DNA of 64,000 nt from G965197555 sp965197555 (GCA_965197555.1 OZ240213.1:3534001-3598000); one strand, 5' to 3'; shown: positions 8,611 through 17,371, counted from the first letter of the stretch. Notes: generated by a model from the letters alone, not told the origin. Numbers and translations: made by a program.

Positions 8611-8629
8611 TGTCCGGTTCCACCGGACA
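8611..8629. promoter_or_regulatory. Perfect 8-bp inverted repeat upstream of moeB-cysM
   Basis: TGTCCGGT-TCC-ACCGGACA, 29 bases upstream of the moeB start and preceded on the coding strand by a T7 run. The T run is on the wrong side for a moeB-direction terminator, so this is either an operator or a 5'-UTR hairpin just ahead of the Shine-Dalgarno. The Rrf2 regulator encoded upstream is a natural candidate ligand (inference). The rest of 8583-8882 shows no gene. Confidence 0.4.
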
Positions 8630-8882
8630 AAAAAACTGCGCCTTTGTGGTGGGTTACCCCATCCCAGCGGGCGCAGGCTACATGATTTGCAGTCTCGCCT
8701 GCCCCCTATGACCTAGGACTAGTACAGACGTAGACCAAGGTGATGTTCTGGTATCCCATTGGCAATCGGAGTCTATCTTCGGCGATAACCCCTGTCAAGC
8801 TGACGAAAATAACGGGTTGGGTCATACGATAAGGAGTTAAAGTTCATTGGAGAGCAAACGAACAGAGGACCGAAACCGAGGT

Positions 8883-9317
8883 TTACTGGCGGACCGCCTG
8901 GCCCGCAAGGTCGTGTTGCCGGTTGGCGAGATCGGCCAAGGTGATGCCGCTTAGAAGTCGTTGCACCGCCTCTTCCACTGATTTCCAGACTTCCTGTTGG
9001 GCACACGACTCTGAGAAAACACAGTCATCGGGGCTGATCAGACAGTCGAGGGGGGAGCTATTACTATCCAGGGTCCTCATCACCATGCTCAAGTCGATGT
9101 CTCTGGGGTCCATCGCCAGTTGGTGACCACCCCGAGGCCCCCTCCTACTGGCCACGAAGCCAAAGCGATTCAGCGCAGTCATCAGTTGGTCCAGGTAGGC
9201 CTCCGGGATCCCTTGCTTGTAAGCAATTGCTGAGGTCTGGATCTGTTCTCCGCCGTAGTGAAGTGCCAGCTCCACCAGAGCTCTCACCCCATAGTCCACT
9301 TTCATGGGGATTCTAAT
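8883..9317 (-). CDS. Rrf2 family regulator with three cysteines (possible AUU start)
   Basis: Winged-helix repressor of the Rrf2/IscR/CymR family. VDYGVRALVELALHYG and the recognition region EAYLDQLMTALNRFGFVASRRGPRGGHQLA are typical. Three cysteines (DCLISPDDCVFSESC, about residues 90-105) match the positions where IscR-like members hold an iron-sulfur cluster. The family N-terminus is usually M-x-I-x-x-K. Here that M position is an ATT codon (9315-9317), 8 bases from a GGAGG (9326-9330). The first ATG (9305) lies 20 bases from that GGAGG and would lose four family residues. It precedes moeB-cysM on the same strand, so a role in sulfur or Fe-S control is plausible. Confidence 0.85.
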   Translation of the reverse strand: MRIPMKVDYGVRALVELALHYGGEQIQTSAIAYKQGIPEAYLDQLMTALNRFGFVASRRGPRGGHQLAMDPRDIDLSMVMRTLDSNSSPLDCLISPDDCVFSESCAQQEVWKSVEEAVQRLLSGITLADLANRQHDLAGQAVRQ

Positions 9318-9469
9318 GGCAATAACCTCCAGACTTACCTCACCGGCCAATTATAGCATCGACACCGTCTCATTCCAACCACGAATGGAACCCTGCGTTA
9401 CGACCATCGCTGATTCTAAAGGCAAACTGGGATGACCTGCTCAGGGTAAGAGGCTGTTTGGTGATCGGA

Positions 9470-9880
9470 CTAAGCGGGTTGAGTCACCAGATATGTACCA
9501 AGGCAGCGCGCGATCAAGGTGTTGTTGCTATCGGTGACGTCCACTTCCCCCACGACTATTCGTCGGCCCCGGCTGACCAATTGGGCCGTGGCCGTCAACT
9601 CCCCTTCTCTTGCAGGCGCCATGAAGTTGACCTTTAACTCCACAGTCACTGTGTTCTCACCAGGATTCAATACCGATTTGACGGCCCGATAGAAGGCGTA
9701 ATCGGCTAGGGTCACCGTAATCCCACCTTGAACCACTCCAGCCTCCTGGCGGTGGTCGGCCCGAATTGGCATAGACGCAGTCGCCTTGCCCTGAGAGGCT
9801 GTGGCTGGACGTATACCCAGAAGAGTCATGAAAGGTGGCTCATTACCGGCGCCGGCTGTGGTTTCTTGCATATCGCTCAA
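9470..9880 (-). CDS. PaaI-type hotdog thioesterase
   Basis: A 136-residue hotdog-fold protein. The segment VVQGGITVTLADYAFYRAVKSVLN corresponds to the active-site helix of PaaI/YdiI thioesterases (usual pattern HGG...LAD), and the later ELKVNFMAPAREGELTATAQLVSRGRRIVVGEVDV is the central strand pattern. It probably hydrolyses an acyl- or aryl-CoA; the substrate is unknown. It lies alone between the Rrf2 gene and the divergent membrane protein. Confidence 0.8.
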   Translation of the reverse strand: MSDMQETTAGAGNEPPFMTLLGIRPATASQGKATASMPIRADHRQEAGVVQGGITVTLADYAFYRAVKSVLNPGENTVTVELKVNFMAPAREGELTATAQLVSRGRRIVVGEVDVTDSNNTLIARCLGTYLVTQPA

Positions 9881-10093
9881 CGGACCACGCTCCTTATCAT
9901 GTGGTTTGTGAACTCATGGGTTCCAAGGCTTATCTAAGCCCGGTTATTTCATCTTCGCATATTCTTCCAGCCTACCAACCTCGCAAATTGATGCGCCTCA
10001 TTCCAGGGGATGGCTATAATAGCTGAAGCCGCGGGCCCTGCTGGACGTTGCCTTTGGTCCATATCCCAACGAGAACTGGACATTAGCATTATT

Positions 10094-10444
10094 ATGTTTA
10101 GGGGAGTCCTCACCGCCTTCGGTATTATGATGGTCCTCGGGTTAATCCCCATTGTGGATATCATCGGGATACCATTCGGGGCGTTCATCGGCGGTTATTA
10201 TGGCGCCTCCTTGTTACACTCCCGATCAGGGTCCTATGCGGCCAACTCCCTGATTTTAGGGATGGCGTTAGGTTTGCTGGTGTTCTTGATGCTATTGGCA
10301 GTGGCTATCGGCCTCACAACTGCTCTGACGCTTGAGCGCGAATTCTTGTGGATTTTGTGGCTGGCCGTAGTTGTGTTTACCCTATACACTGCCAGTATGG
10401 GGGCGCTGGGAGCCATGTATGCGCAACTGCGTAAAGCGAACTGA
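10094..10444 (+). CDS. Hypothetical small membrane protein, four predicted helices
   Basis: About 116 residues from the ATG at 10094 (MFRGVLTAFGIMM). Hydrophobic segments fall near residues 2-20, 25-45, 50-75 and 83-108. PFGAFIGGYYGASLL is a glycine-rich pattern of the kind seen in DUF5518-like proteins. I do not recognise a function. It ends 37 bases before larE on the same strand and may be cotranscribed with it. Confidence 0.55.
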   Translation: MFRGVLTAFGIMMVLGLIPIVDIIGIPFGAFIGGYYGASLLHSRSGSYAANSLILGMALGLLVFLMLLAVAIGLTTALTLEREFLWILWLAVVVFTLYTASMGALGAMYAQLRKAN

Positions 10445-10481
10445 TGTATCACTGCATTCCGCCCAGCCTGAGGAGGCACCC

Positions 10482-11306
10482 ATGACACCGTCGATTGATG
10501 CGCCACTGGCCACCCTGAAAAGCATATTCGACGAGATGGGGTCCGTGGTCGTAGCCTTCTCAGGGGGAGTTGATAGCACGCTGGTGGCAGTTGCTGCCCA
10601 CCAGGCATTGGGCCACCGTTCCTTGGCCGTTACCGCGGCGTCCCCCGCGTTGGCTGACCGGGAGCTTCTAGAGGCCAGGGGGCTTGCTCAACAATTCGGT
10701 CTCGCTCATAAGGTTCTGAATACCAACGAAATGGACCGCGAGGGTTATGTAGCGAACTCGCCAAAGCGCTGCTATTTTTGCAAGACGGAGCTTTATAGCC
10801 ACTTGTGTAACATAGCTGAGTCGGAAGGATACACTTGGGTCGCCAACGGGGCGAACACCGATGACCTGGGAGACTATCGGCCCGGCTTGCAGGCTGCTTC
10901 CGAGCACCAAGTGAGGAGTCCGTTAGTTGAGGCGGGTCTCAACAAAGCCATGGTCCGAGAGGCAGCTAAGACCCTGAACATCCCAATCTGGGACAAACCT
11001 GCCCAGCCTTGCCTTTCATCGCGCATTCCTTATGGCATTCCCGTGACATTCAAGACCTTGTCCCAGATAGAACAGGCCGAGGACTTTCTCCGTGGGCTGG
11101 GCCTGCGAGAGATTCGTGCCCGGCACCACGGCAACCTATGCCGGATAGAGGTGGGGGAGAGGGAAATGGACTTAGCCTTCGCTCACCGGCAGACCATAGT
11201 CAAGGAGTTGAAAAGAATCGGTTACCTTTGGGTATCTTTAGACTTGGCCGGCTTACGGTCCGGGAGTTTGAACGACCAGCTTAAAGCCCCTAGTCAACCG
11301 GCGTGA
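10482..11306 (+). CDS. larE: LarE-like ATP-dependent sulfurtransferase, nickel-pincer cofactor synthesis
   Basis: LarE activates the pyridinium dicarboxylate precursor with ATP and adds the sulfur atoms of the nickel-pincer nucleotide. Start at 10482 with AGGAGG at 10471-10476. The PP-loop FSGGVDSTLVA lies at about residue 25. Three cysteines are seen: the RCYFCK pair (about residue 95) and AQPCLSSR (about residue 170). In the best-known Lactobacillus enzyme one cysteine at the last position is sacrificed. Members with all three are reported to hold a [4Fe-4S] cluster and recycle sulfur. The three-cysteine pattern suggests that type here. larB follows after 127 bases. Confidence 0.88.
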   Translation: MTPSIDAPLATLKSIFDEMGSVVVAFSGGVDSTLVAVAAHQALGHRSLAVTAASPALADRELLEARGLAQQFGLAHKVLNTNEMDREGYVANSPKRCYFCKTELYSHLCNIAESEGYTWVANGANTDDLGDYRPGLQAASEHQVRSPLVEAGLNKAMVREAAKTLNIPIWDKPAQPCLSSRIPYGIPVTFKTLSQIEQAEDFLRGLGLREIRARHHGNLCRIEVGEREMDLAFAHRQTIVKELKRIGYLWVSLDLAGLRSGSLNDQLKAPSQPA

Positions 11307-11433
11307 ACCTGGTGCCTGATCATTCCTTGATTCTGTCAAAGCAGAGACATACCCTCATAGACCTCAAATGACTGCCAACTTCCGGCGTATTCGTTTAAAA
11401 CACCCCGGATAAGGAATCTAGGTATAGCTGCCA

Positions 11434-12198
11434 ATGCAATCTTCGGAACTCCGGCGGCACTTGGAAGCGCTCCAGGATGGGAGCCAGAGTGTCGCGGAGG
11501 TACTACGCTTCCTCCGAGACTATCCTTACCAAGACTTGGGCTTTGCCAAGCTTGACCATCACCGGCCACTGCGCACCGGATACCCCGAAGTCGTCCTGGG
11601 ACGCGGCAAGTCCCCCGGGCAGGTAGCCGACATTGTGGCGTCCCTGGCTGAGCACGGACATCCTGTGTTGGTTACCAAGACAGACTCCGCCGCCTACGAC
11701 CAGGTGGTCAAGAAGGCACCCAGAGCGTTGTTCAACGAACTGGCCGGAGTCATTGTCGTCCCCTCCGAAAGACAGATATCTTCAAATCCCGGCGTCTTGG
11801 TGTTGACTGGTGGAACGGCCGACTATCCGGTGGCTACCGAGGCAGTGATCACTGCTGAGTTGATGGGCAGCGGAGTAGACCAAGTCCACGATATTGGAGT
11901 GGCTGGCCTTCACCGCCTCCTAAACGCCCTTCCGACCCTCCAGCAGGCCAGGGTCATCGTGGTGGTGGCCGGAATGGACGCGGCATTGCCGTCAGTGGTC
12001 GGCGGCCTTGTGTCGGTACCAGTAATCAGCGTACCCACCAGCACCGGCTACGGGTCGAGTTTCGAGGGGCTAGCTGCCTTGTTGAGCATGCTCAATAGCT
12101 GTGCTCCCGGTGTAGCCGTGGTAAATATCGACAACGGCTTCGGTGCCGGATATATAGCAGCTCAAATCAACTCTATGGGCTCAACCAAAGTCCAATGA
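11434..12198 (+). CDS. larB: LarB, pyridinium-3,5-biscarboxylic acid mononucleotide synthase
   Basis: LarB carboxylates and hydrolyses nicotinic acid adenine dinucleotide in the first step of nickel-pincer cofactor synthesis. The protein has 254 residues. The N-terminal part (HHRPLRTGYPEVVLGRGKSP) is LarB-specific, and the C-terminal half resembles PurE: LTGGTADYPVATEA, DIGVAGLHRLL, VVVAGMDAALPSVVGGL, VPTSTGYGSSFEG. It starts with ATG at 11434. It belongs with larE upstream and larC 4 kb downstream. Confidence 0.92.
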   Translation: MQSSELRRHLEALQDGSQSVAEVLRFLRDYPYQDLGFAKLDHHRPLRTGYPEVVLGRGKSPGQVADIVASLAEHGHPVLVTKTDSAAYDQVVKKAPRALFNELAGVIVVPSERQISSNPGVLVLTGGTADYPVATEAVITAELMGSGVDQVHDIGVAGLHRLLNALPTLQQARVIVVVAGMDAALPSVVGGLVSVPVISVPTSTGYGSSFEGLAALLSMLNSCAPGVAVVNIDNGFGAGYIAAQINSMGSTKVQ

Positions 12199-12312
12199 AT
12201 AAGTTTACCGTCCTCGCGCCCGCTAATTGTGCCGCCTCAATGACTCCTGGAGCCATCACCCCGTTCGATTCTGCCTGGTTCCCCGGATTCGGCCGCCGGC
12301 ATTGAATTCGGG

Positions 12313-13260
12313 GTGGGCACTACCGACGAATTGAATAAAAGCGCCGCGCACAACATTCTGGCTTTCCATCCAGTCGCCCTCCTCATTGCGCTACGGCCAC
12401 TCCAGTGGATCAAGAATGGACTTGTTTTCTTACCCTTCATGTTCTCGGTCCGCTTGGCTTGGTCGCTGGACAACCTGGAACCGGTGCCCGAACTGATCGT
12501 CCGCTTGGTCGTGGTATTTGTGGCTTTTTGTGCCATGGGCGGGGCAGTCTATCTGCTCAATGACGTAGCGGACAGGGAAGGGGACCGCCAACATCCAACC
12601 AAGCGCCAGAGACCCATTGCCTCCGGCCGAGTGAGCGTACCGGTGGCCCTGGCTGGCGCTTTGATCATCGGTATCGGTGGGGTCCTAGTCCTCGCGGTGT
12701 TGGAACCCGTGTTGGGGGGCATGGGTTTACTGTACGTGGTCATCAACGTAGCGTATTCCTTGGGCGCCAAGCGCATCGTCCTCGTCGACGTATTGGCGGT
12801 GGCTAGTGGTTATGTTATCCGGGCGGTAGCGGGCGCTGTGGCCATCGACGTTGTGGCGTCGCCATGGTTGTACGTCACCACCGGGGCCGGTGCCTTGTTT
12901 ATTGTTCTGGGACGCCGCTATGCCGAGGTCCGCCAGGCCGGAGATGACGCCTACGAGCAACGCTCGGTCCTGCGCAGCTATGCGGGTCCGCTCATTGGGC
13001 AATTGCTCACGATCTCAGCAACAGCGGCGTGGTTGAGCTATACTTTGTATACGGTAGAAGCAACGAACCTACCCCGAAACAATACAATGCTGTTGACCTT
13101 GCCACTGGTGACGTTGGGCCTCTTTCGCTACTTGTATTTGTTGAACACCAGCCGCGAAGCAGAGGCCCCTGAACATTTGATCGTCCGCGATATACCCTTG
13201 GTGCTATCGATACTCGGTTGGCTGGCGGTTTCAGCGGCTGTGCTGTTACTGAGCCCTTGA
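12313..13260 (+). CDS. UbiA-superfamily prenyltransferase (decaprenyl-phosphate phosphoribosyltransferase-like)
   Basis: An integral membrane enzyme of 315 residues with about eight hydrophobic segments. LRPLQWIKNGLVFLP opens the domain. The first aspartate-rich motif is NDVADREGDRQHPTKRQRP (about residues 88-106), the form typical of decaprenyl-phosphate phosphoribosyltransferases (Rv3806c-like) rather than quinone prenyltransferases. It probably attaches a phosphoribosyl unit to polyprenyl phosphate for cell-envelope glycans. The chosen start is a GTG at 12313; the first family residues come about 20 codons later, so a later start is possible. Confidence 0.8.
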   Translation: MGTTDELNKSAAHNILAFHPVALLIALRPLQWIKNGLVFLPFMFSVRLAWSLDNLEPVPELIVRLVVVFVAFCAMGGAVYLLNDVADREGDRQHPTKRQRPIASGRVSVPVALAGALIIGIGGVLVLAVLEPVLGGMGLLYVVINVAYSLGAKRIVLVDVLAVASGYVIRAVAGAVAIDVVASPWLYVTTGAGALFIVLGRRYAEVRQAGDDAYEQRSVLRSYAGPLIGQLLTISATAAWLSYTLYTVEATNLPRNNTMLLTLPLVTLGLFRYLYLLNTSREAEAPEHLIVRDIPLVLSILGWLAVSAAVLLLSP

Positions 13261-13350
13261 AGTGGCCTGACCGTACCCTAACTCATTCATATGGAAGCAA
13301 TGTTGAACACAACGAAGCAACCACTTACTTCATTGGTCAGAGCAGTTTAG

Positions 13351-14493
13351 ATGGCAGCTTCCGACCACGGGTCCGAATCCAGACCCAATCAGGATTTGCT
13401 CCAGCAGACCCCCATCCAGTCCCCTACAGTCTCCGTCGTCGCAACCAGTCCGGAGTCGGTGCTGGATGACGTTGGCCGGGCGATGGAGCTAGCAGAGGTC
13501 GGCAGGTACTTGGACCCCAGTCTGACCACTCTGCTGAAAATCAACATCTCCTGGCAGCATTGGTACCCCGGATGTTCCACCACACCCTGGCAACTGGAAG
13601 GTGTGATCAAAGCCCTACAGGCCCTGGGACACCATGAACTGGTGGCAGCACACAACGGCACTGTGGTGGTGAACTCCTTCGAAGGTGAGATTAATAACAA
13701 GCATAAGGTGGTACAAGACCGGTACAGACTGCCAACAGTGCACCTTGATACTCCTCCCAACCGGTGGGTCGATTACGAGCCAAGAACAGACATGATGGTG
13801 TTGCACGACATTTTCCCGGATGGCATTCAGATCCCGGAAAGCTTTGCTGGCACCAATGTGGTTCATCTGCCCACGATGAAAACCCACGTATTCACCACCA
13901 TGACCGGCGCTATGAAGAATGCGTTTGGAGGCTTGCTCCATCGCCGTCGGCACTGGACCCACTCGGTAATCCACGAGACGCTGGTGGACCTCTTGGCAAT
14001 TCAAAAAGAGATCCACCCGGGCATCTTCGCTGTTATGGACGGCACCTTCGCTGGAGACGGACCCGGACCTAGGGCCATGCGGTGGCACGTCAAGAATAGA
14101 ATATTGGCTAGTGCCGACCAGGTTGCAATAGATGCAGTGGCCGCCAAGATGATGGGATTTGATCCCATGGAGATCAAATTCATACGCTTGGCCCACGAAC
14201 GGGGACTGGGGTGTGGTGACATTGACCGGATCAAGGTGGTGGGCGAAGACATCAGCGAGGTGGACTGGCGGTTTTCCGGGGTGGAGAATACCTTCGCCTC
14301 TCGGGGTCAAAAACTCATCTACTGGGGTCCCCTGAAGCCGCTGGAACGGATGCTACTGAGATCACCGCTGGTTGGATTGGCCTTCCTGGCATCCAACTTG
14401 TACCACAACGGCTACTGGCTAAAAACCAAGGGCCGCAGCCGCATCAAGTCGGCGCTGAAAACCGAGTGGGGACGCCTGTTTGAATCGTATTGA
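13351..14493 (+). CDS. DUF362 domain protein
   Basis: 380 residues. The pattern KINISWQHWYPGCSTTPWQLEGVIKAL (about 66-92), VHLPTMKTHVFTTMTGAMKNAFGG (about 170-193) and AVMDGTFAGDGPGP are the marks of DUF362, a family often linked to iron-sulfur proteins. No ferredoxin-type cysteine motif is present here, so it is a stand-alone domain. Its function is unknown. It lies between the prenyltransferase and the YchF-like GTPase inside the larE/larB-larC stretch. Confidence 0.8.
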   Translation: MAASDHGSESRPNQDLLQQTPIQSPTVSVVATSPESVLDDVGRAMELAEVGRYLDPSLTTLLKINISWQHWYPGCSTTPWQLEGVIKALQALGHHELVAAHNGTVVVNSFEGEINNKHKVVQDRYRLPTVHLDTPPNRWVDYEPRTDMMVLHDIFPDGIQIPESFAGTNVVHLPTMKTHVFTTMTGAMKNAFGGLLHRRRHWTHSVIHETLVDLLAIQKEIHPGIFAVMDGTFAGDGPGPRAMRWHVKNRILASADQVAIDAVAAKMMGFDPMEIKFIRLAHERGLGCGDIDRIKVVGEDISEVDWRFSGVENTFASRGQKLIYWGPLKPLERMLLRSPLVGLAFLASNLYHNGYWLKTKGRSRIKSALKTEWGRLFESY

Positions 14494-14526
14494 CGTTGCC
14501 ATCAGCGTAACGGCGAGCAAATAAAT

Positions 14527-15606
14527 ATGGACGTCGCGATAATCGGGTTAGCCCAGAGCGGTAAGACCACCGTATTTAACGCCCTCACTGGGGGGATAGC
14601 TGCCGCCAGCTTCAGGCAAGGCGAACCTAGAGTTGGCGTGGCCAAAGTACCTGACGCTAGGCTGCATGTGCTTGCCCAAATGTACAACAACAAGAAGATC
14701 GTTCAAGCGGAGGTCAGGTACTGGGACCTGCCGGGCCCAGAATCAGCCACCGGGCGCTTGGAAATTGAGGGAAAGCACCGAAACACACTGCAAGGGGCCG
14801 ACGCGTTCTTGCTGGTGGTTAGAGCCTTCAACGACCCAGCGATAATCCACCCTTTGGGAAGCCTGGACGCGCAGCGGGACATTAACACAGTTTTGGAGGA
14901 GGTGGCTTTCGCCGACCTGGAGTCCCTGGACCGGGCCTGCGATCGGCTGGAGGACGGGCTTCGGAAGTCCAAGCCTGCCGAACGCCCCGCAATGGAACGC
15001 CAACTCCAAGTGGTCCGAAAAGCCAAAGAAGGCATCGAAGACGGTGTTCCAATGCGAGAGCAACAATTATCAATCTCCGAGAAGGCGCTATTGACCAATT
15101 ACCAACTCCTAACCGCCAAGCCCGTCATTGTTATAGTTAACACCAGTGAATCCCCTGAAGACGATTCCCTTGCCGAGCTTGGTAGCAGTATGGCGCCCAC
15201 CGGAATGGGAGAGGTCCGGATATGTGCCAAAATCGAGGCAGACTTGGCCGGGATGTCACCTGAGGACGCCTCAGAGTTCCGCCGGGAGCTAGACTTGGGC
15301 GACCCGGCCGCAGACCAGGCGATCGCGGCGACCTACAAGACCCTGGGGTTGGTTTCTTTCCTAACCGTAGGCGTCGATGAGATCCGCGCATGGAGTGTGC
15401 CCCACGGTCTTCCCGCTCAACAAGCCGCAGGAGCGGTGCACTCAGACTTCGTCCGGGGATTCATCCGGGCCGAGGTGATCCCCTTCGATGATCTAGTCCG
15501 TTGCGGTGGTATTCCCCAAGGGAGGAAGGAAGGGCTGCTGCGCTCCGAAGGCAAGACCTACGGAGTCCAGGACGGGGACGTCATTGATTTTCTTGTGAAT
15601 ACGTAA
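14527..15606 (+). CDS. YchF/Obg-superfamily GTPase with C-terminal TGS domain
   Basis: 359 residues. The P loop GLAQSGKTTVFNALTG is at residues 7-22. RYWDLPGPE replaces the usual G3 DxxG motif, and VIVNTSE sits where G4 is expected, in place of NKxD or the NxxE of YchF. The C-terminal FDDLVRCGGIPQGRKEGLLRSEGKTYGVQDGDVIDFLV is a TGS domain. YchF proteins prefer ATP and bind ribosomes. This is a divergent paralog, so nucleotide preference is uncertain. It starts 33 bases after the DUF362 gene. Confidence 0.8.
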   Translation: MDVAIIGLAQSGKTTVFNALTGGIAAASFRQGEPRVGVAKVPDARLHVLAQMYNNKKIVQAEVRYWDLPGPESATGRLEIEGKHRNTLQGADAFLLVVRAFNDPAIIHPLGSLDAQRDINTVLEEVAFADLESLDRACDRLEDGLRKSKPAERPAMERQLQVVRKAKEGIEDGVPMREQQLSISEKALLTNYQLLTAKPVIVIVNTSESPEDDSLAELGSSMAPTGMGEVRICAKIEADLAGMSPEDASEFRRELDLGDPAADQAIAATYKTLGLVSFLTVGVDEIRAWSVPHGLPAQQAAGAVHSDFVRGFIRAEVIPFDDLVRCGGIPQGRKEGLLRSEGKTYGVQDGDVIDFLVNT

Positions 15607-15649
15607 AATGCCAGGAGACTAACAACGACCCCAGTCATGTTGCATGGAC

Positions 15650-16018
15650 CTAACGGCCCCTGACGCCCAACGGCTGCGCGAAGCTAATTTCGTGGGAATC
15701 CGGATCCAAGATGTGAAAATAGCGCTCTCCCCAGGTCGCGTCCTGGGGCGCAGCAGACGGATTTAGCCCCGCCTCCACCAGGCGTTGGTACAACACGTCG
15801 ACGTTGTCTACGTAAAGAATTATCCGCCCCCACCACTTCCACCCACCTTCCGTCGCCAGAATCAGGTTCAGGTAGCCATCGCCGACCCGAAAGCTGGTAA
15901 AGGATGTCCCACCTCCCCCATATAAGAGTCGTAGCCCAACTCGCTCCTCGTAAAATTCCACAGCCCTGGCCATGTGTTGGACCGCCAGGGTTACCGCGCT
16001 GATATTCTGGACCGTCAC
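15650..16018 (-). CDS. VOC (glyoxalase/dioxygenase fold) protein
   Basis: About 122 residues from a GTG at 16018. The pattern ISAVTLAVQHMARAVEFYEERVGLRLLY and the second half IILYVDNVDVLYQRLVEAGL ... GERYFHILDPDSHEISFAQPL give one VOC repeat pair. Possible metal ligands are the early Thr/Val region and the glutamate of HEISFAQ. The substrate is unknown. The open frame continues to 16276 but there overlaps the divergent larC start, so the shorter start was chosen. Confidence 0.7.
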   Translation of the reverse strand: MTVQNISAVTLAVQHMARAVEFYEERVGLRLLYGGGGTSFTSFRVGDGYLNLILATEGGWKWWGRIILYVDNVDVLYQRLVEAGLNPSAAPQDATWGERYFHILDPDSHEISFAQPLGVRGR

Positions 16019-16166
16019 TTTACCTAGCCTTTGACCCGATTGCCCAAAGTACCATACCACGAGCAATGACGCCCCGGACAGGAATATTCCCATTCCAAGA
16101 GGCTGGACACCCGGATATAATCGCTTAATCCAGTTGCTTTGCAGGCGATCAACCAGAGGACGCACG

Positions 16167-17360
16167 ATGCGGGTAGCATACATCCAGTCGATAGGTGGGG
16201 CCAGCGGAGACATGATCCTAGGAGCACTCCTGGACCTGGGTGTTCCTCTGGACCACTTACAGCATGAGCTAGCCAAGCTCGGGGAACTCGGCTACGACTT
16301 AACGGTGAGTCAGGAGACCCGTAGAGAGGTAGGGGGCGCCAAGCTGACGGTAACGCTCCAGAGGTCGCAAAGGCACTCTCCTCAACACCTGCTGAACGTG
16401 GTACGGAACAGCTTGCTACGCCAAGACCTCAAGGAATCAGCGGAACGCATCTTGTCGACCCTTTGGCAGGCCGAGAGCCAGGTCCACCACGAGGTTGAAG
16501 AGCTGATTGAGCTTGAGGAGTTGGGAACGGTCGACACTTTGGTGGACGTGGTCGGCGTCGTTGTGGGGTTGGCATACCTGGGTGTTGAGCGAGTCTACGC
16601 AGCATCCCTGGTTTTGGGGAACACCGAGCCTCCACGTTGGGCTGGTGGATATTCCAATCCAGCCCCCGCCACCCTGGAATTAATAGCCATGGCTGGTGCG
16701 CCGGTCACCGCCGATCATCCCATTTACGAGGGAGCCGGCGAACTCACCACGCCAACTGGCGCCGCCATCATTACCGCCCTGGCCAGCTTCAACCGTCCCG
16801 CCATGACCGTACGCGCCATCGGCGTGGGCCTGGGAGCCAAAGACCCGGAGAGTTTCCCCAACGTTACACGGGTATGGATCGGTGACGTTGCCGATCTACC
16901 CGCAACTCCGCGCCAAAGCGGCATAGTTCTGCTGGAAACGAACCTGGATGATGTACCCGGTGTTGTCCTCGGCCACGCTCAAGAGCGACTGTTCGCCATG
17001 GGTGCACTAGACGTTTGGTACACCCCGGTTCAAATGAAAAAGAACCGGCCGGGCATTGTACTATCAGCCATGGTCCCCCAAGAAATGGAAGACGCCGCAT
17101 GTGAAGTTATCCTCAGTGAGACGCCGACCTTGGGCGTAAGGACTCGGCTGGTAGAGCGTTTCGTAGCTGACAGAGAAAACGTCGCTATGGAGACTCAGCT
17201 AGGCCCCATCAGCGTCAAGATGAAATACTTGGGAGGGAAACCCGTTGGCGCGGCGCCCGAGTTTGAGGATTGCCGTAGGATCGCGTTGGAAGCAGGCCTA
17301 CCGTTTCAGGAAGTTTACCAACGAGCCGCTGCGGAAGCGAGACGGCAGTTTCTTGAATAA
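16167..17360 (+). CDS. larC: LarC, nickel insertase for the pincer cofactor
   Basis: LarC uses CTP to insert nickel into the pincer nucleotide. Start at 16167 (MRVAYIQSIGGASGDMILGALLDLG), with AGAGGA upstream. It is about 397 residues in a single uninterrupted frame, unlike Lactobacillus plantarum where a programmed frameshift joins larC1 and larC2. Family marks include PAPATLELIAMAGAPV, GELTTPTGAAIITAL, ETNLDDVPGVVLG and PVQMKKNRPGIVLS. LarA, the racemase that uses the cofactor, is not in the window. Confidence 0.93.
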   Translation: MRVAYIQSIGGASGDMILGALLDLGVPLDHLQHELAKLGELGYDLTVSQETRREVGGAKLTVTLQRSQRHSPQHLLNVVRNSLLRQDLKESAERILSTLWQAESQVHHEVEELIELEELGTVDTLVDVVGVVVGLAYLGVERVYAASLVLGNTEPPRWAGGYSNPAPATLELIAMAGAPVTADHPIYEGAGELTTPTGAAIITALASFNRPAMTVRAIGVGLGAKDPESFPNVTRVWIGDVADLPATPRQSGIVLLETNLDDVPGVVLGHAQERLFAMGALDVWYTPVQMKKNRPGIVLSAMVPQEMEDAACEVILSETPTLGVRTRLVERFVADRENVAMETQLGPISVKMKYLGGKPVGAAPEFEDCRRIALEAGLPFQEVYQRAAAEARRQFLE

Positions 17361-17371
17361 GCTCTCCGCCT

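Noticed and set aside
8611..8640. Hairpin next to a T/A run read as a terminator
   Set aside because: The T run precedes the hairpin on the minus strand and becomes an A run on the plus strand, so it does not fit a rho-independent terminator in either direction. Kept as a possible operator.
13615..14310. 231-codon minus-strand open frame
   Set aside because: Entirely antisense to the DUF362 gene, whose family motifs are clear; the minus translation shows no family pattern.
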